17,339 nt of DNA from Candidatus Poribacteria bacterium (GTDB taxonomy: Bacteria > Poribacteria > WGA-4E > UBA9662). Numbering within the stretch: position 1 is the first letter of the stretch; each line of letters opens with the position of its first letter. Shown here one piece after another: positions 1 through 7,749 of the stretch. The notes under the pieces were generated by a model. It was not told where the DNA came from. It saw nothing but the letters and a program-made list of their open reading frames with translations, and made no database searches. The stretch covers positions 1-17,339 of the forward strand of contig PACG01000197.1 in assembly GCA_002699335.1 (NCBI GenBank). The letters are read 5' to 3'. The translations under genes and the position numbers were made by a program.

Positions 1-1
1 T

Positions 2-652
2 GCGGTTGACGGTACTCCGGTTGATTGTGTGGACCTGGCCATTGCCTCGCTGATGCCACAACCACCGACCCTGATCGTTTCTGGTATCAATAAAGGGGAA
101 AACCTCGGCCATGATGTTCATTTTTCAGGGACGTTGGCAGCGGCTCGAAAAGGTGTTCTGCTAGGCATTCCAGCGATCGCCATTTCGCTCGTGGGTTGGC
201 GTGGAAACCGATCTCAGGAATCAATGTCCACAGGTCATGAGCAAGACCAATCTTTATCCCAAGACCTGATCAAAGCCACTATTGACGATACACTAGAAGC
301 CTACCAGCCGGCCAGCCAAATTGCTTGCCGGTTGGTCAAGCAGGTTTTATCGAAAGAGATCCCGAACGGCTCTCTGTTGAACGTAAATATTCCCAATGTT
401 CCCCTGGCCGAGATCGGCGATTTCACTGTTACGCGGCAAGATCGGGGAGGTTATAGTGCCTTGGCGGTTAAAAGGGCTGATCGCTACGGTAACCCTTATT
501 ACTGGATCGGTGGGGAACGAGCCAGATCCGATATCGGTCACGACACCGATATTTACGCACTTCAACAGAATCAGGTGTCAGTGACACCAATTACGGTTGA
601 TTTGACTGACTATCAACACCTGAATTCATTGAAAACCTGGATTAACAGTTAA
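2..652 (+). CDS. surE: 5'/3'-nucleotidase SurE, 5'-truncated by window edge
   Basis: SurE-family metal-dependent phosphatase that dephosphorylates nucleoside 5'/3'-monophosphates in the cytoplasm; the E. coli member also hydrolyses short-chain polyphosphate. The open frame runs from base 2 (A-V-D-G-T-P-V-D-C-V) without a start, so the gene begins before the window and the N-terminal metal-binding NDDG motif is not visible. Visible family signatures are GTPVDCV, SGINKGENLGHDVHFSGT (the conserved SGIN-G-NLG-DV-SGT active-site block), VNIPNVP, and a C-terminal V-S-V-T-P-I-T-V-D-L-T segment typical of the SurE end. About 216 residues are present against roughly 250 in the family, so only a short piece is missing. 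The next gene starts 27 nt downstream on the same strand. The assignment is secure; substrate preference is not visible. Confidence 0.95.
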   Translation, partial: AVDGTPVDCVDLAIASLMPQPPTLIVSGINKGENLGHDVHFSGTLAAARKGVLLGIPAIAISLVGWRGNRSQESMSTGHEQDQSLSQDLIKATIDDTLEAYQPASQIACRLVKQVLSKEIPNGSLLNVNIPNVPLAEIGDFTVTRQDRGGYSALAVKRADRYGNPYYWIGGERARSDIGHDTDIYALQQNQVSVTPITVDLTDYQHLNSLKTWINS

Positions 653-679
653 ATTCTCATTCGTAGGAGTAATTATGCG

Positions 680-1486
680 ATGAAGTACATCATGTTTACG
701 AAACATCTAGAAGGCTTGGATATTGACCAGGTCATTCAGACACTTCTGTCAGTCGGTGTTGAAGGTGCAGATCTATGTGTTCGGTCTGGCTATCCAGTTA
801 ATCCCGACAATGTGACAGTGGCTTTACCGGCTGCGGCACAAAGTTTTGCCGACCATAATTTATCGATTCCTTTGGTAACTACCCCCGGGGACTTCTTAAA
901 CCCGGAAGCCGACGTTACGGTTCGAGTGTATGAAGCCTGCCAGCAAGCCGGTGTAGAAAATATTAAACTTGGATATTGGAAATGGGATATCGGTACCGAC
1001 TACTGGCAGGAGGTTGATCGACTGCGTAGACTGCTGGATAAGTTTCAGACGTTGTCCGAAAGAACCCGGGTTCGGACCTGTATCCACAACCATTCCGGTA
1101 CCACTATGGGTTTGAACGCTTCGGCGGTAATGGCTTTAGTACAGGGATTTGATCCAGCTTACGTCGGCGTTTTTGCTGATACCGGACATCTTTCGATTGT
1201 GGGCGAACCAATTGATATGGCCCTGGACATCGTTAAAGAGTACCTGGCCGTCATTGCTTTCAAGGATCTGGCCCGACGCTCTGGCGATCGTGGAGGACAG
1301 GTGATTCATATGGGTCATGGTTTTGTAGACTGGGAGACGACGCTTCAATCACTGCAACGAATCGGCTTTAACGGCCCGGTCAGTTTCCATAGTGAGTACA
1401 GTGGTGAACCGGTCGAAACCGTCGTCGATTTAGCTCGAATCGACGTTCGTTATATTAATCATCTACGAGCAAAAATCTCTATCTAG
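680..1486 (+). CDS. sugar phosphate isomerase/epimerase-like TIM barrel protein
   Basis: A 268-residue protein of the xylose isomerase-like TIM barrel superfamily (AP endonuclease 2 fold), soluble, with no signal peptide. Metal/active-site type motifs sit where expected: IHNHSG at residues 135-140, ADTGH at 166-170, FKD at 194-196, GHGFVDW at 212-218 and HSEY at 237-240, whose Glu is the usual final metal ligand. The ATG at 680 is preferred because an AGGAG sits 10 nt upstream; an ATG at 675 runs straight into a stop. It lies 27 nt after surE and 37 nt before the DUF368 gene, so the three may be co-transcribed. The substrate cannot be read from the sequence: the superfamily includes sugar isomerases, epimerases, inosose dehydratases and hydroxypyruvate isomerases. 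Confidence 0.85.
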   Translation: MKYIMFTKHLEGLDIDQVIQTLLSVGVEGADLCVRSGYPVNPDNVTVALPAAAQSFADHNLSIPLVTTPGDFLNPEADVTVRVYEACQQAGVENIKLGYWKWDIGTDYWQEVDRLRRLLDKFQTLSERTRVRTCIHNHSGTTMGLNASAVMALVQGFDPAYVGVFADTGHLSIVGEPIDMALDIVKEYLAVIAFKDLARRSGDRGGQVIHMGHGFVDWETTLQSLQRIGFNGPVSFHSEYSGEPVETVVDLARIDVRYINHLRAKISI

Positions 1487-1523
1487 TGAAAGACTCCTTC
1501 GGTTAGAAAGTGAAGTTGCCAAC

Positions 1524-2507
1524 ATGAGTAAGACAAATAACATACCATTGCTCATGTTACGTTCCGTAATCGGGGGCATACTAATGGGGCTTGCCAATCT
1601 GGTTCCCGGTATCAGCGGCGGTACGATGTTATTAGCCGCAGGCATCTACCCCTGCTTTATCAATGCCATAGCCGAAGTCACAACACTGAGGCTGCGTGTT
1701 GCGACGATCGCCGTACTTGGATCAGTAGTAGGGGCTGCTTCTGTGGCGATCTTACTTTTTGCCGGCGTTGTCAAAGAACTTGTCGTTGACCATCGCTGGA
1801 TGATGTACAGCCTGTTCATCGGTCTATCGCTTGGTGGTATCCCGATCGTTTGGAAGCTGGTGAAGCCGGCCCGCCCGGCAACGTGGCGTGGGGTCCTAGC
1901 CGGGTTCATCGTGATGGCACTTCTGGCGTATTCACAACAGAGGCAGGCTGGCGCGGACAACAGCAGTACCGGGATCATCATGCTGTTTCTGGCCGGCGTG
2001 GCCGGTGCCAGTGCTATGATACTGCCGGGGGTTAGCGGCGGTTACCTGCTCCTCGTGCTTGGTCAGTACATCCCGATTCTATCCGCCGTCGATGTCTTCA
2101 AGCTTGCACTAAAAGGTGGAGAGATGAGCAAGGCCATCCGGATCGCACTGCAGGTCGGAATTCCGGTAGGCCTGGGCGTTGTGGTCGGGGTGGTCGGCGT
2201 TAGTAACCTGCTTCAGCTACTACTCAAAAAATTTCAGAAAGCAACGCTGGGAATTCTGATCGGCTTACTTTTAGGATCGGTGATAGGACTTTGGCCTTTC
2301 CAGGTCGGCGTGGTACCGGCCACCGGCGATGTCGTCAAAGGAGAGACGATGACGGAGGTATTGATTGCTCAACTGGAGTTGGAGGATTACCCCACACAGT
2401 ACTTCACGCCGGCTACCGCTCAGGTCGGCGGGTCAATTGGTGGGATCGTGTTGGGCTTCTTTATCACCTTTGCTATCTCACGTATCGGTGACAACGATAA
2501 GATCTGA
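1524..2507 (+). CDS. DUF368 family membrane protein, PopT-type polyprenyl-phosphate transporter
   Basis: A 327-residue integral membrane protein. Two related motifs, NLVPGISGGT (residues 25-34) and ILPGVSGGYL (166-175), mark the inverted-repeat halves characteristic of DUF368. The rest is a series of hydrophobic segments with short polar loops and a longer hydrophilic stretch near residues 265-295 before a last membrane segment. DUF368 proteins (PopT) have been shown to recycle undecaprenyl phosphate across the cytoplasmic membrane for cell-envelope synthesis. That role is assigned here by family, not by direct evidence. The ATG at 1524 has only a weak GA-rich Shine-Dalgarno. A probable terminator at 2520-2542 ends this transcription unit. 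Confidence 0.9.
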   Translation: MSKTNNIPLLMLRSVIGGILMGLANLVPGISGGTMLLAAGIYPCFINAIAEVTTLRLRVATIAVLGSVVGAASVAILLFAGVVKELVVDHRWMMYSLFIGLSLGGIPIVWKLVKPARPATWRGVLAGFIVMALLAYSQQRQAGADNSSTGIIMLFLAGVAGASAMILPGVSGGYLLLVLGQYIPILSAVDVFKLALKGGEMSKAIRIALQVGIPVGLGVVVGVVGVSNLLQLLLKKFQKATLGILIGLLLGSVIGLWPFQVGVVPATGDVVKGETMTEVLIAQLELEDYPTQYFTPATAQVGGSIGGIVLGFFITFAISRIGDNDKI

Positions 2508-2519
2508 ATACTATACCTT

Positions 2520-2542
2520 GCGGGTAAATTAACCGCTTTTTT
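2520..2542 (+). terminator. probable Rho-independent terminator after DUF368 gene
   Basis: GCGG (2520-2523) pairs with CCGC (2533-2536) around a 9-nt AT-rich loop and is followed at once by six T residues (2537-2542), 12 nt after the DUF368 stop codon. The GC stem is short (4 bp, with weaker possible A-T pairs inside the loop), so strength is uncertain. Position and the T-run support termination. Confidence 0.5.
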
Positions 2543-2824
2543 CAGTACAATTCGTTCAGCTGTTCTACACCCACCGGCCAATGTTAACGATCCTTCGTCT
2601 TTCCTACCCAATAATATCGATTTCGGTTATAATACCAATAGATAGCATGACTTTGTAACATCCAAACAATCTTGTAACATTTAAGGCCAAGTAGATCGCT
2701 AAAATCTAACCAGAAGGACGTTGATTTTCGCAGAGTCTAAGGATATCTGAATATTCTACCGAGCCTCACAGCTGACCTAGCTTATTATCTAACAAATAGG
2801 CTACTAATAAGGAGTCAATCTCAA
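2543..2824 (+). promoter_or_regulatory. upstream region of ppk2 with a 9-bp direct repeat
   Basis: No gene is seen between the DUF368 terminator and ppk2. The sequence TTGTAACAT occurs twice, at 2653-2661 and 2672-2680, start-to-start 19 bp (close to two helical turns), inside AT-rich DNA. That spacing and position would suit a dimeric operator or an activator site. It does not match the textbook PhoB box, so no regulator is named. AAGGAG at 2809-2814, 10 nt before the ATG at 2825, is the ppk2 ribosome-binding site. No convincing -35/-10 pair was found. Confidence 0.3.
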
Positions 2825-3640
2825 ATGTCTCAACCAATAAAACTGCCTCTTGGCAAAAAGATAAAACTCGACGATTTCGATCCTGACTATATGGCTGGCC
2901 ACGATGAAGGCCGGCGTAAGATGAGGAAAAAGTTAACGGAAATTACAAACGAAATTATTGAATTGCAAGAGTTGCTTTATGCCGAAAGTAAGCACGCACT
3001 CTTGATTGTGCTTCAAGCGATGGATGCTGGTGGTAAGGATGGGACAATTAAGCATGTTATGGGGGCGGTCAACCCCCAGGGCTGTGATGTGGTTAGTTTT
3101 AAAGTCCCATCTGATGAGGAGGCTGCTCACGATTTCCTGTGGAGAGCACATAAAGCTGCTCCTCGGAAGGGAAAGATCGTCATTTTCAACCGCTCTCACT
3201 ACGAAGATGTTCTGGTGACTCGAGTGCATAATTTTGTGCCGAAATCGGTCTGGAAGAAAAGGTACGACCAGATCAACGAGTTTGAGAAAATTCTATCCCA
3301 GAGCCAGATATCCATCCTTAAATTTTTCCTGTATATTTCAAAGAAAGAGCAAAAAAAACGATTTAAGGACCGCTTGGAAAATCCAGACAAACACTGGAAG
3401 TTTTCACCGGCTGACCTGAGAGAAAGAGCGTATTGGGACAGTTACATGGAGGCGTTTGAAGATGTCTTCAACAACTGCAATACCAAATGGGCACCATGGC
3501 ATATTATTCCCTCCAACGATAAAAGATGCCGAGACTTGATCATTGCAGAAACGATTGCAAAAACCCTCAAAAATCTGAATATGAAATATCCAGAGCCTTC
3601 GGTCGATATTGCGAGCATCAATGTCAACGATATCATTTGA
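2825..3640 (+). CDS. ppk2: polyphosphate kinase 2 family, polyP:nucleotide phosphotransferase (class III-like)
   Basis: A cytoplasmic 271-residue PPK2. These enzymes transfer phosphate between polyphosphate and nucleotides: class III members can convert AMP to ADP and ATP, class I act on diphosphates. Walker A is at residues 67-74 (D-A-G-G-K-D-G-T) and Walker B at 121-129 (F-N-R-S-H-Y-E-D-V). The basic lid module follows near residues 172-206 (EQKKRFKDRLENP, then WKFSPADLRERAYWD). The closing APWHIIPSNDK stretch is also family-typical. One domain of this length, with an N-terminal K-L-D-D-F-D-P segment, resembles the short class III enzymes such as that of Meiothermus; the class call is inference. 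An AAGGAG 10 nt upstream fixes the ATG. It heads the phosphate block, 170 nt before the Na+/Pi transporter. Confidence 0.93.
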   Translation: MSQPIKLPLGKKIKLDDFDPDYMAGHDEGRRKMRKKLTEITNEIIELQELLYAESKHALLIVLQAMDAGGKDGTIKHVMGAVNPQGCDVVSFKVPSDEEAAHDFLWRAHKAAPRKGKIVIFNRSHYEDVLVTRVHNFVPKSVWKKRYDQINEFEKILSQSQISILKFFLYISKKEQKKRFKDRLENPDKHWKFSPADLRERAYWDSYMEAFEDVFNNCNTKWAPWHIIPSNDKRCRDLIIAETIAKTLKNLNMKYPEPSVDIASINVNDII

Positions 3641-3687
3641 TTCTATTCAGTAATTGGAGGAGCAGAATCCTGCTTTGCTGACACTGA

Positions 3688-3728
3688 CCGAGAGATCCCC
3701 TGTTCCTACTTTTGCGGGGACCGCTCGG
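3688..3728 (+). promoter_or_regulatory. 13-bp imperfect inverted repeat between ppk2 and the Na+/Pi transporter
   Basis: The left arm CCGAGAGATCCCC (3688-3700) and right arm GGGGACCGCTCGG (3716-3728) pair at 11 of 13 positions around a 15-nt loop. No T-run follows, so it is not a classical terminator. It could be an mRNA hairpin in the leader of the downstream gene or an operator palindrome. A smaller hairpin (AGCAG at 3661-3665 with CTGCT at 3670-3674, then TTT) lies just after the ppk2 stop and may be a weak terminator. Confidence 0.4.
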
Positions 3729-3798
3729 CGGAAAACTTGGCTAACAGGTTGGTAGATCTAGATTTCACTGGCCCATCTGTTTGCTGAAACCCATCCAT

Positions 3799-3813
3799 GG
3801 AGGTAATACCTTG
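3799..3813 (+). promoter_or_regulatory. ribosome-binding site selecting a TTG start
   Basis: GGAGG (3799-3803) lies 7 nt before TTG at 3811. It is the best Shine-Dalgarno in the neighbourhood and the reason 3811 is chosen over the TTG at 3781. The competing ATG at 3931 lacks a clear Shine-Dalgarno but begins exactly at a signal-like hydrophobic segment. Confidence 0.5.
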
Positions 3814-5688
3814 AAAATTGGTAGTAGGACTAAACCGATCCACAAGATCCAGCTGGCTAAAGTTGGTAATATCCCCGACAGCCGACTAGAGCCGGGATAC
3901 AATGGCTGGATCAGGGCGGATTTACATCAGATGCTGTTTCGTTTAGCTATCTTACTGATTGCAGCTTTTCCGATCTTCTCGGCTTCGATAGCGATGGCGG
4001 CAGATTCCGGAAACTCGCCATCGGATTCGTTGGACGCCTTTACTATGGTGATGGGATTGCTTGGTGGATTGGCGTTGTTCCTGTTCGGCATGGAGCAGAT
4101 GTCCGATGCACTCAAAGCCGTAGCAGGTGATCAGATGAAAACGCTCTTGGCCAAACTGACAACCAACCCCTTTTTCGGTGCGTTGACGGGAGCGTTCGTG
4201 ACGGCGGTGATCCAATCGTCATCAGTGACGACAGTTCTAGTTGTCGGTTTTATCAGCGCTGGACTGATGACGCTTTCGCAAGGTGTGGGCGTGATCTTTG
4301 GCGCAAATGTCGGTACGACGATCACCGCTCAAATTGTCGCTTTCAAAATCACCAAATATGCACTGCTGATGATCGCGATCGGCTTCGCTATGCTGTTTGC
4401 GTCTAAAAACGAACGGGGAAAACATTACGGCGAGATTATAATGGGACTTGGACTAATCTTTTTCGGAATGGGTGTGATGAGCAACGCCATGAAACCGTTG
4501 AGGAGTTATGAGCCGTTTATCGACTTGATGAAACAGATGGAAAATCCGATCTTCGGTATTATGGTCTCCGCTGTTTTCACCGGACTTGTGCAGTCGTCAT
4601 CAGCAACAACAGGGATTGTAATCGTGATGGCGAGTCAAGGGTTCATCACACTTACAGCCGGGATTGCGCTGATCTTCGGCGCAAATATCGGCACTTGCGT
4701 TACGGCGATGCTGGCATCGATCGGGAAACCGCGTGAGGCGGTTCGCGCTGCTATTGTGCATGTTTTTTTCAACGTCGCCGGCGTATTGCTCTGGGTCGCC
4801 TTCATTGGCCCCCTAGCCGACCTAGTGACGCGGATATCACCCGTTGTAGCGGGTATCTCAGGCACCGAAAAACTCGCGGCCGAGTGCCCGCGCCAGATAG
4901 CCAATGCGCATACGATCTTTAATATCGTGAACACGTTGGTCTTTCTGCCCTTCGCGGGAGTGATCGCACGGCTAGTTGTAAAGGTAATCCCGGAGACAGA
5001 AGAAATTGCGACAGAGAAACCGACACCAAAAATGCAGTTCATCACAGAAGATCTACTGTCGACACCGGTGATCGCGATCGAACAAGCGAGATTTGAATTG
5101 ATCCGAATGGGGGAGATCGTTCGCGAAATGTTGCAGAAAGTTTTACCTACGTTCATCGAAAACAATCGAGAATCGGCTGAAGAGATACTCGAACAGGAAT
5201 CGCTCGTCGATTATATCGAATACGAGCTCACCAGATTTTTGTCGGCCATCACCGGTGGGAATGTCACTTTACAGCAATCGGAGCGTGCCTTTCAGATGCT
5301 GCATTTGGCGAAAGTGATCGAACATATCAGTGCCCAAATATCGCGAGATCTCGTTCCGATTTCCGTAAAAAAAACGAGTCGCAACATTGAATTTTCGGAA
5401 GAGGGGCGTGAGGAGTTAATTCGCTATCATACTCTCGTCCTCGAAAACTATGGTCGTGCGGTTCAAGTGATTGCTGACCAGGATCGAACTGCCGCCAAAA
5501 ATATTGTTTCGACACAGACCGAATTAGACGAGATTGAGAGTATTTATCGACGGACTCATTACAATCGCCTAAGCCAGGGGTTTCAGGAATCGGTCGATAG
5601 TAGTCACTTTCATCTCGACTTTCTCAGCTACCTACAGCAGATCAACACTTTCGCGAAGACAATCGCTTCGACTATTTTAGAGGAGTAG
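3811..5688 (+). CDS. Na+/phosphate cotransporter (NptA/PNaS type) with C-terminal PhoU-like domain
   Basis: A 625-residue inner-membrane protein (from TTG 3811) that would import inorganic phosphate with Na+. Each of two transmembrane halves carries the PNaS hallmark: QSSSVTT near residues 135-141 and QSSSATT near 261-267. Each is followed by an F-G-A-N-x-G-T segment. From about residue 435 to the end the protein is hydrophilic and helical with many acidic residues, as in the fused PhoU-like domains of this family, which are thought to sense or restrain transport. Start is uncertain: TTG 3811 has a strong Shine-Dalgarno, whereas ATG 3931 would start at MLFRLAILLIAAFPIFSAS, a signal-like segment. 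Starting at 3811 adds a 40-residue basic, polar leader. The ppx gene follows after 3 nt, so the two are surely co-transcribed. Confidence 0.93.
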   Translation: MKIGSRTKPIHKIQLAKVGNIPDSRLEPGYNGWIRADLHQMLFRLAILLIAAFPIFSASIAMAADSGNSPSDSLDAFTMVMGLLGGLALFLFGMEQMSDALKAVAGDQMKTLLAKLTTNPFFGALTGAFVTAVIQSSSVTTVLVVGFISAGLMTLSQGVGVIFGANVGTTITAQIVAFKITKYALLMIAIGFAMLFASKNERGKHYGEIIMGLGLIFFGMGVMSNAMKPLRSYEPFIDLMKQMENPIFGIMVSAVFTGLVQSSSATTGIVIVMASQGFITLTAGIALIFGANIGTCVTAMLASIGKPREAVRAAIVHVFFNVAGVLLWVAFIGPLADLVTRISPVVAGISGTEKLAAECPRQIANAHTIFNIVNTLVFLPFAGVIARLVVKVIPETEEIATEKPTPKMQFITEDLLSTPVIAIEQARFELIRMGEIVREMLQKVLPTFIENNRESAEEILEQESLVDYIEYELTRFLSAITGGNVTLQQSERAFQMLHLAKVIEHISAQISRDLVPISVKKTSRNIEFSEEGREELIRYHTLVLENYGRAVQVIADQDRTAAKNIVSTQTELDEIESIYRRTHYNRLSQGFQESVDSSHFHLDFLSYLQQINTFAKTIASTILEE

Positions 5689-5691
5689 TTT

Positions 5692-6642
5692 ATGAAATCA
5701 AAAGTTGCTTCAAATCGCTGGGCGACAATTGATGTCGGCACAAATTCGGTAATTCTTTTTGTGTGTGAAATAGATCCGAAAAGTGGAAGTTTTGTTACAA
5801 TTCACGACGACTCTGAGATCTTGCGCCTCGGCGAAGGGATTGAACAGACTCGTCGAATCAAGAAAAGTGCTGCTAGCCGAACGGCAGCGACGATCAAATC
5901 TTTCTCTCATAAAGCACAACAACTTGGTGTACCGACGGATCAGATACGGGCAATCGGAACCAGCGTTTTTCGCCAATCTGACAATTCTGATGACGTTCTG
6001 AATTTGGTTAAAAAACTTTGTGACATCGATATTGAGGTGATCTCCGGTAGTCGTGAAGCAGAGTTGTCGTATCTGGCTGTTTGTAGTGATGAAATTTTCA
6101 GATCGCATCTCGGTGAAAATCTGGTCGTAACAGATGTTGGTGGCGGTAGTACGGAATTAATCTATCACCAAAATGGAGTTCAATACAACAGCCGACCGAT
6201 CGGTGCCGTTTACGGAACGGATCGGTTTTTCAAAAATGATCCGCCGCAGCAAACAGAAATTGAGGCGTTTTCGAAACATCTCGAAACTGTTTTCGCCGAT
6301 CACCCACCACCAGAAAATACTTCCCTTGTCGGGATCGGCGGGACAATGGTCAATCTCGGTTCGATCAAAGTTGCTTTGCAAAAGTTGGATCAAGATCAGA
6401 TCCACGGTCAGACGCTTTCGCTCGACGAGATCGAACATCAAATCCAACTCTTCCAATCTTGCACAATCAATGATCGGGCGGAGATTCCCGGTTTAGATCC
6501 GAAACGTGCCGACGTCATCCTCGGCGGCGCGGTAATTGTGCGTCACCTGATGCAGCACTTCGGGACATCTCAGATCTCGGTCAGCACCAAAGGCATTCGA
6601 AACGGCTTGATTACGGATCAGCTTTTCCCAGATCTCTTATAG
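5692..6642 (+). CDS. ppx: Ppx/GppA family exopolyphosphatase, short two-domain form
   Basis: A 316-residue cytoplasmic phosphatase of the ASKHA fold that releases Pi from polyphosphate ends (Ppx) or converts pppGpp to ppGpp (GppA). Visible motifs are DVGTNS (residues 14-19, phosphate loop 1), SGSREAELSYLA (about 118-129, holding the catalytic Glu), TDVGGGSTEL (147-156, phosphate loop 2), and GIGGT near 214-218. It lacks the C-terminal HD-like and helical domains of E. coli Ppx (about 510 residues), so it is the short form known from Aquifex and mycobacteria. GAGGAG precedes the ATG at 5692, and only 3 nt separate it from the transporter stop. With ppk2 and the Pi transporter next to it, polyP hydrolysis is the more likely job; GppA activity cannot be excluded. 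Confidence 0.92.
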   Translation: MKSKVASNRWATIDVGTNSVILFVCEIDPKSGSFVTIHDDSEILRLGEGIEQTRRIKKSAASRTAATIKSFSHKAQQLGVPTDQIRAIGTSVFRQSDNSDDVLNLVKKLCDIDIEVISGSREAELSYLAVCSDEIFRSHLGENLVVTDVGGGSTELIYHQNGVQYNSRPIGAVYGTDRFFKNDPPQQTEIEAFSKHLETVFADHPPPENTSLVGIGGTMVNLGSIKVALQKLDQDQIHGQTLSLDEIEHQIQLFQSCTINDRAEIPGLDPKRADVILGGAVIVRHLMQHFGTSQISVSTKGIRNGLITDQLFPDLL

Positions 6643-6744
6643 AGTGTGACCAACTTCTACTTGGCCTGATCTGGAGGATTACCAATCCGTGAGTTTATGC
6701 ACGATCTCAACTACGGGATTTCATTATCTTTAGGTAGTATTAGT

Positions 6745-7365
6745 TAAACATGTAATCGATTATGGAAATGGACGAAATCCCAATTGCACCGATGTGATTT
6801 TTCCATCGGTCGGTGTCGCTTGGTAGGTAATACTTGTTGCTAAGCTGTCCAAAAGTTGGTTTACCATCCGGCACATTGACGATAAACAAGTGTCCAAATC
6901 AGGATTCCAAGACCGTTGGCACCTGTTCTCATACGCCCCCTATAATTTGCTCGTTTTCTCTATCCAGGCTAACCACAGCTATGGTTAGTTGTTCTTGTTG
7001 GCGGCAACAGACCTCATTGCATTCGACTGTTAGTCGTCGTTTTTTTACTTTCACTCTCTTTTCTTACTCGCGTGTATTTTTCGTTGGTATGATTTTAGAA
7101 CCACGAGAGTTTAAGTCCTCACAGTCTCCGATTCTTCCGCGCCGTTATTTTTTTGTCCAAGCGGTTTATCGATAGTTTCTTTCGTCTGTATACCAATCCT
7201 TTTGTCAGTCGAACAAACTAATTTCCGTCCACATTGACGACAGCGGGAACGCTGTTTCTCATTATGAATGTGCCTGCTCACAATATGCCCACAAGTATAT
7301 GGTGGGCAGTTTGAGCCAGATATTACTCTGAATTTGTTGTCTATAGGGTAGGTCTTTAATTTCAA
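6745..7365 (-). pseudogene. decayed IS1-family transposase (InsA/InsB) remnant
   Basis: Minus-strand remnant. From 7365 downward one frame gives an InsA-like zinc-ribbon segment with NCPPYTCGHIV, RSRCRQCGRKLVC and TKETIDKPL, ending at a stop near 7111. Further on, in other frames, come InsB-like pieces: VSLDRENEQIIGG (about 6934-6975), VYRQCAGW then TNFWTA, and QQVLPTKRHRP (about 6800-6890). The last recalls the InsB block VYRQCA-x-YTDFW-x-AY-x-LP-x-KRH. A final HIGAI near 6750-6790 resembles the InsB C terminus. Several stops and frame changes separate the blocks, and part of the C-terminal half is missing, so it is not functional. No terminal inverted repeats were recognised. The family call rests on remembered IS1 motifs. 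Confidence 0.75.
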
Positions 7366-7749
7366 ATTTCATTACCTTCTATCTTCAAAATCGTTGCTAT
7401 TAAGGCAGCAAGAAAGCCTTGATCTTTAGATTTGGAGATGAATTGTTTAGCTATAGTGGTTTCATTGTGTTAAAATGCCTGTTTGTTTCAGAGGCGAAAT
7501 CCGAAACTAATACCCTTTAAAAGAGGGTCGGTATGGTGATTTCAGCACTAAACTTGTGTTGTGTAAAACCTGTTGGGATTCGATGACAAAATTTTTGGGC
7601 GAAACATCGTCCATTGAAGGAGACTGAGTAAGACTAGAGTCGCGTCCAGTATCGGCTATCGGTCTCAAAATCCCCCGAATTTATTTATGGGGAGTATGTC
7701 AAATTCAGAACAACACCCTATATTTCTCCTTGCTTTCGCAAGAACAAGC
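7366..7749. other. gene-free stretch between the IS1 remnant and nadK
   Basis: About 380 bases with no supportable gene. There is a small hairpin (AAGGC and GCCTT around a 9-nt loop near 7400) without a T-run. No clear promoter hexamer pair or Shine-Dalgarno for nadK was found, although a promoter for the nadK unit should lie here. An in-frame upstream extension of nadK could begin at 7687 or 7696. Confidence 0.4.

Noticed and set aside
2653..2680. Canonical PhoB box upstream of ppk2
   Set aside because: The repeat unit and the 19-bp spacing do not match the known 11-bp-phased Pho box, so only an unnamed direct repeat is reported.
4635..5165. 176-codon open frame on the minus strand within the Na+/Pi transporter gene
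   Set aside because: Antisense to a clearly coding membrane protein; Ser/Thr/Ala-rich low-information translation with no recognisable motif.
5710..6108. 132-codon minus-strand frame inside ppx
   Set aside because: Shadow of the strongly conserved ppx frame; no domain, no Shine-Dalgarno.
6834..7175. 113-codon + strand frame in the ppx-nadK gap
   Set aside because: It lies antisense to the IS1-family remnant, whose blocks explain the sequence; the + translation shows no family pattern.
7111..7365. Possible small zinc-ribbon protein gene on the minus strand
   Set aside because: The Cys motifs are the N-terminal zinc ribbon of an IS1 InsA-type remnant, with InsB pieces continuing downstream, so it is part of a pseudogene.
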